Shown piece after piece: positions 5,308-5,310 of a DNA stretch of 5,310 nucleotides. The position numbers were made by a program, and so were the translations under genes. Each line of letters opens with the position of its first letter. Position 1 is the first letter of the stretch. Below the pieces are notes generated by a model. The model was not told the DNA's origin. It saw nothing but the letters and a program-made list of their open reading frames with translations, and made no database searches. The DNA is taken from NCBI GenBank assembly GCA_035561355.1, contig DATMXS010000196.1, positions 1 through 5,310 on the forward strand, written 5' to 3'. The DNA comes from DATMXS01 sp035561355 (GTDB lineage Bacteria; Acidobacteriota; Terriglobia; Bryobacterales; Bryobacteraceae).

Positions 5308-5310
5308 CGG
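5091..5310 (-). repeat. 220-bp direct repeat, copy 2 (truncated ABC ATPase)
   Basis: This is the partner of 2392-2611. The six differences are at 5119, 5123, 5124, 5126, 5152 and 5196; bases 5197-5310 are identical. Four of the six are synonymous. The left boundary coincides with a TGTCCC motif (5087-5092). The right boundary is unknown because the repeat runs to the window end. Confidence 0.95.

Noticed and set aside
2392..5310. Composite transposon bounded by the two 220-bp repeats
   Set aside because: The repeats are coding sequence of an ABC ATPase, with no transposase or IS ends in them. They are better explained by duplication or an assembly join.

Overview
The window is GC-rich, with one clearly AT-richer island near 4961-5069, and every gene I can support lies on the minus strand. 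It looks like soil or sediment bacterial DNA of the Acidobacteriota (Solibacter/Bryobacter-like) or a similar GC-rich Gram-negative lineage. That placement is inference, from strong AGGAGG ribosome sites, an exported DUF5060-type protein of a kind common in Acidobacteriota and Planctomycetota, and a LolA-like protein that implies an outer membrane. No rRNA, tRNA or other marker fixes the taxonomy.

In transcription order (right to left) the right end, 5310-4620, is a graveyard. It holds the first 72 codons of a MacB/LolD-type ABC ATPase, broken off at about 5091. Next comes a 109-bp AT-richer element made of two nested perfect inverted repeats (4961-5069), probably a MITE-like or other non-autonomous element. 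Last is the frameshifted C-terminal remnant of a glycerophosphodiester phosphodiesterase (4620-4918). A heptanucleotide tandem repeat (4583-4617) separates this debris from the next gene.

The centre (4533-2773) encodes a secreted 586-residue protein: an N-terminal DUF5060-like beta-domain, a glycoside-hydrolase-like TIM barrel, and a C-terminal beta-domain. It is probably a polysaccharide-active enzyme of unknown substrate. A 164-bp spacer (2609-2772) follows, with a 9-bp-stem hairpin and an 11-bp direct repeat at 21-bp spacing.

The left half (2608 to beyond base 1) is a tight three-gene operon: ABC ATPase, FtsX/LolC/E-type permease, and a periplasmic LolA-like 'outer membrane lipoprotein-sorting protein' cut by the window edge. 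At both junctions the ribosome site of the downstream gene overlaps the stop codon of the upstream gene, which suggests coupled translation. Together they look like a self-contained system that extracts a lipoprotein or lipid from the inner membrane and hands it to a dedicated periplasmic carrier.

The most unusual feature is that the 5' end of the operon's ATPase gene (2392-2611) recurs almost identically at 5091-5310 as a truncated copy. The two copies form 220-bp direct repeats, 2,699 bp apart, bracketing the hydrolase-like gene and the debris. This may be the scar of an operon duplication, or an assembly junction.
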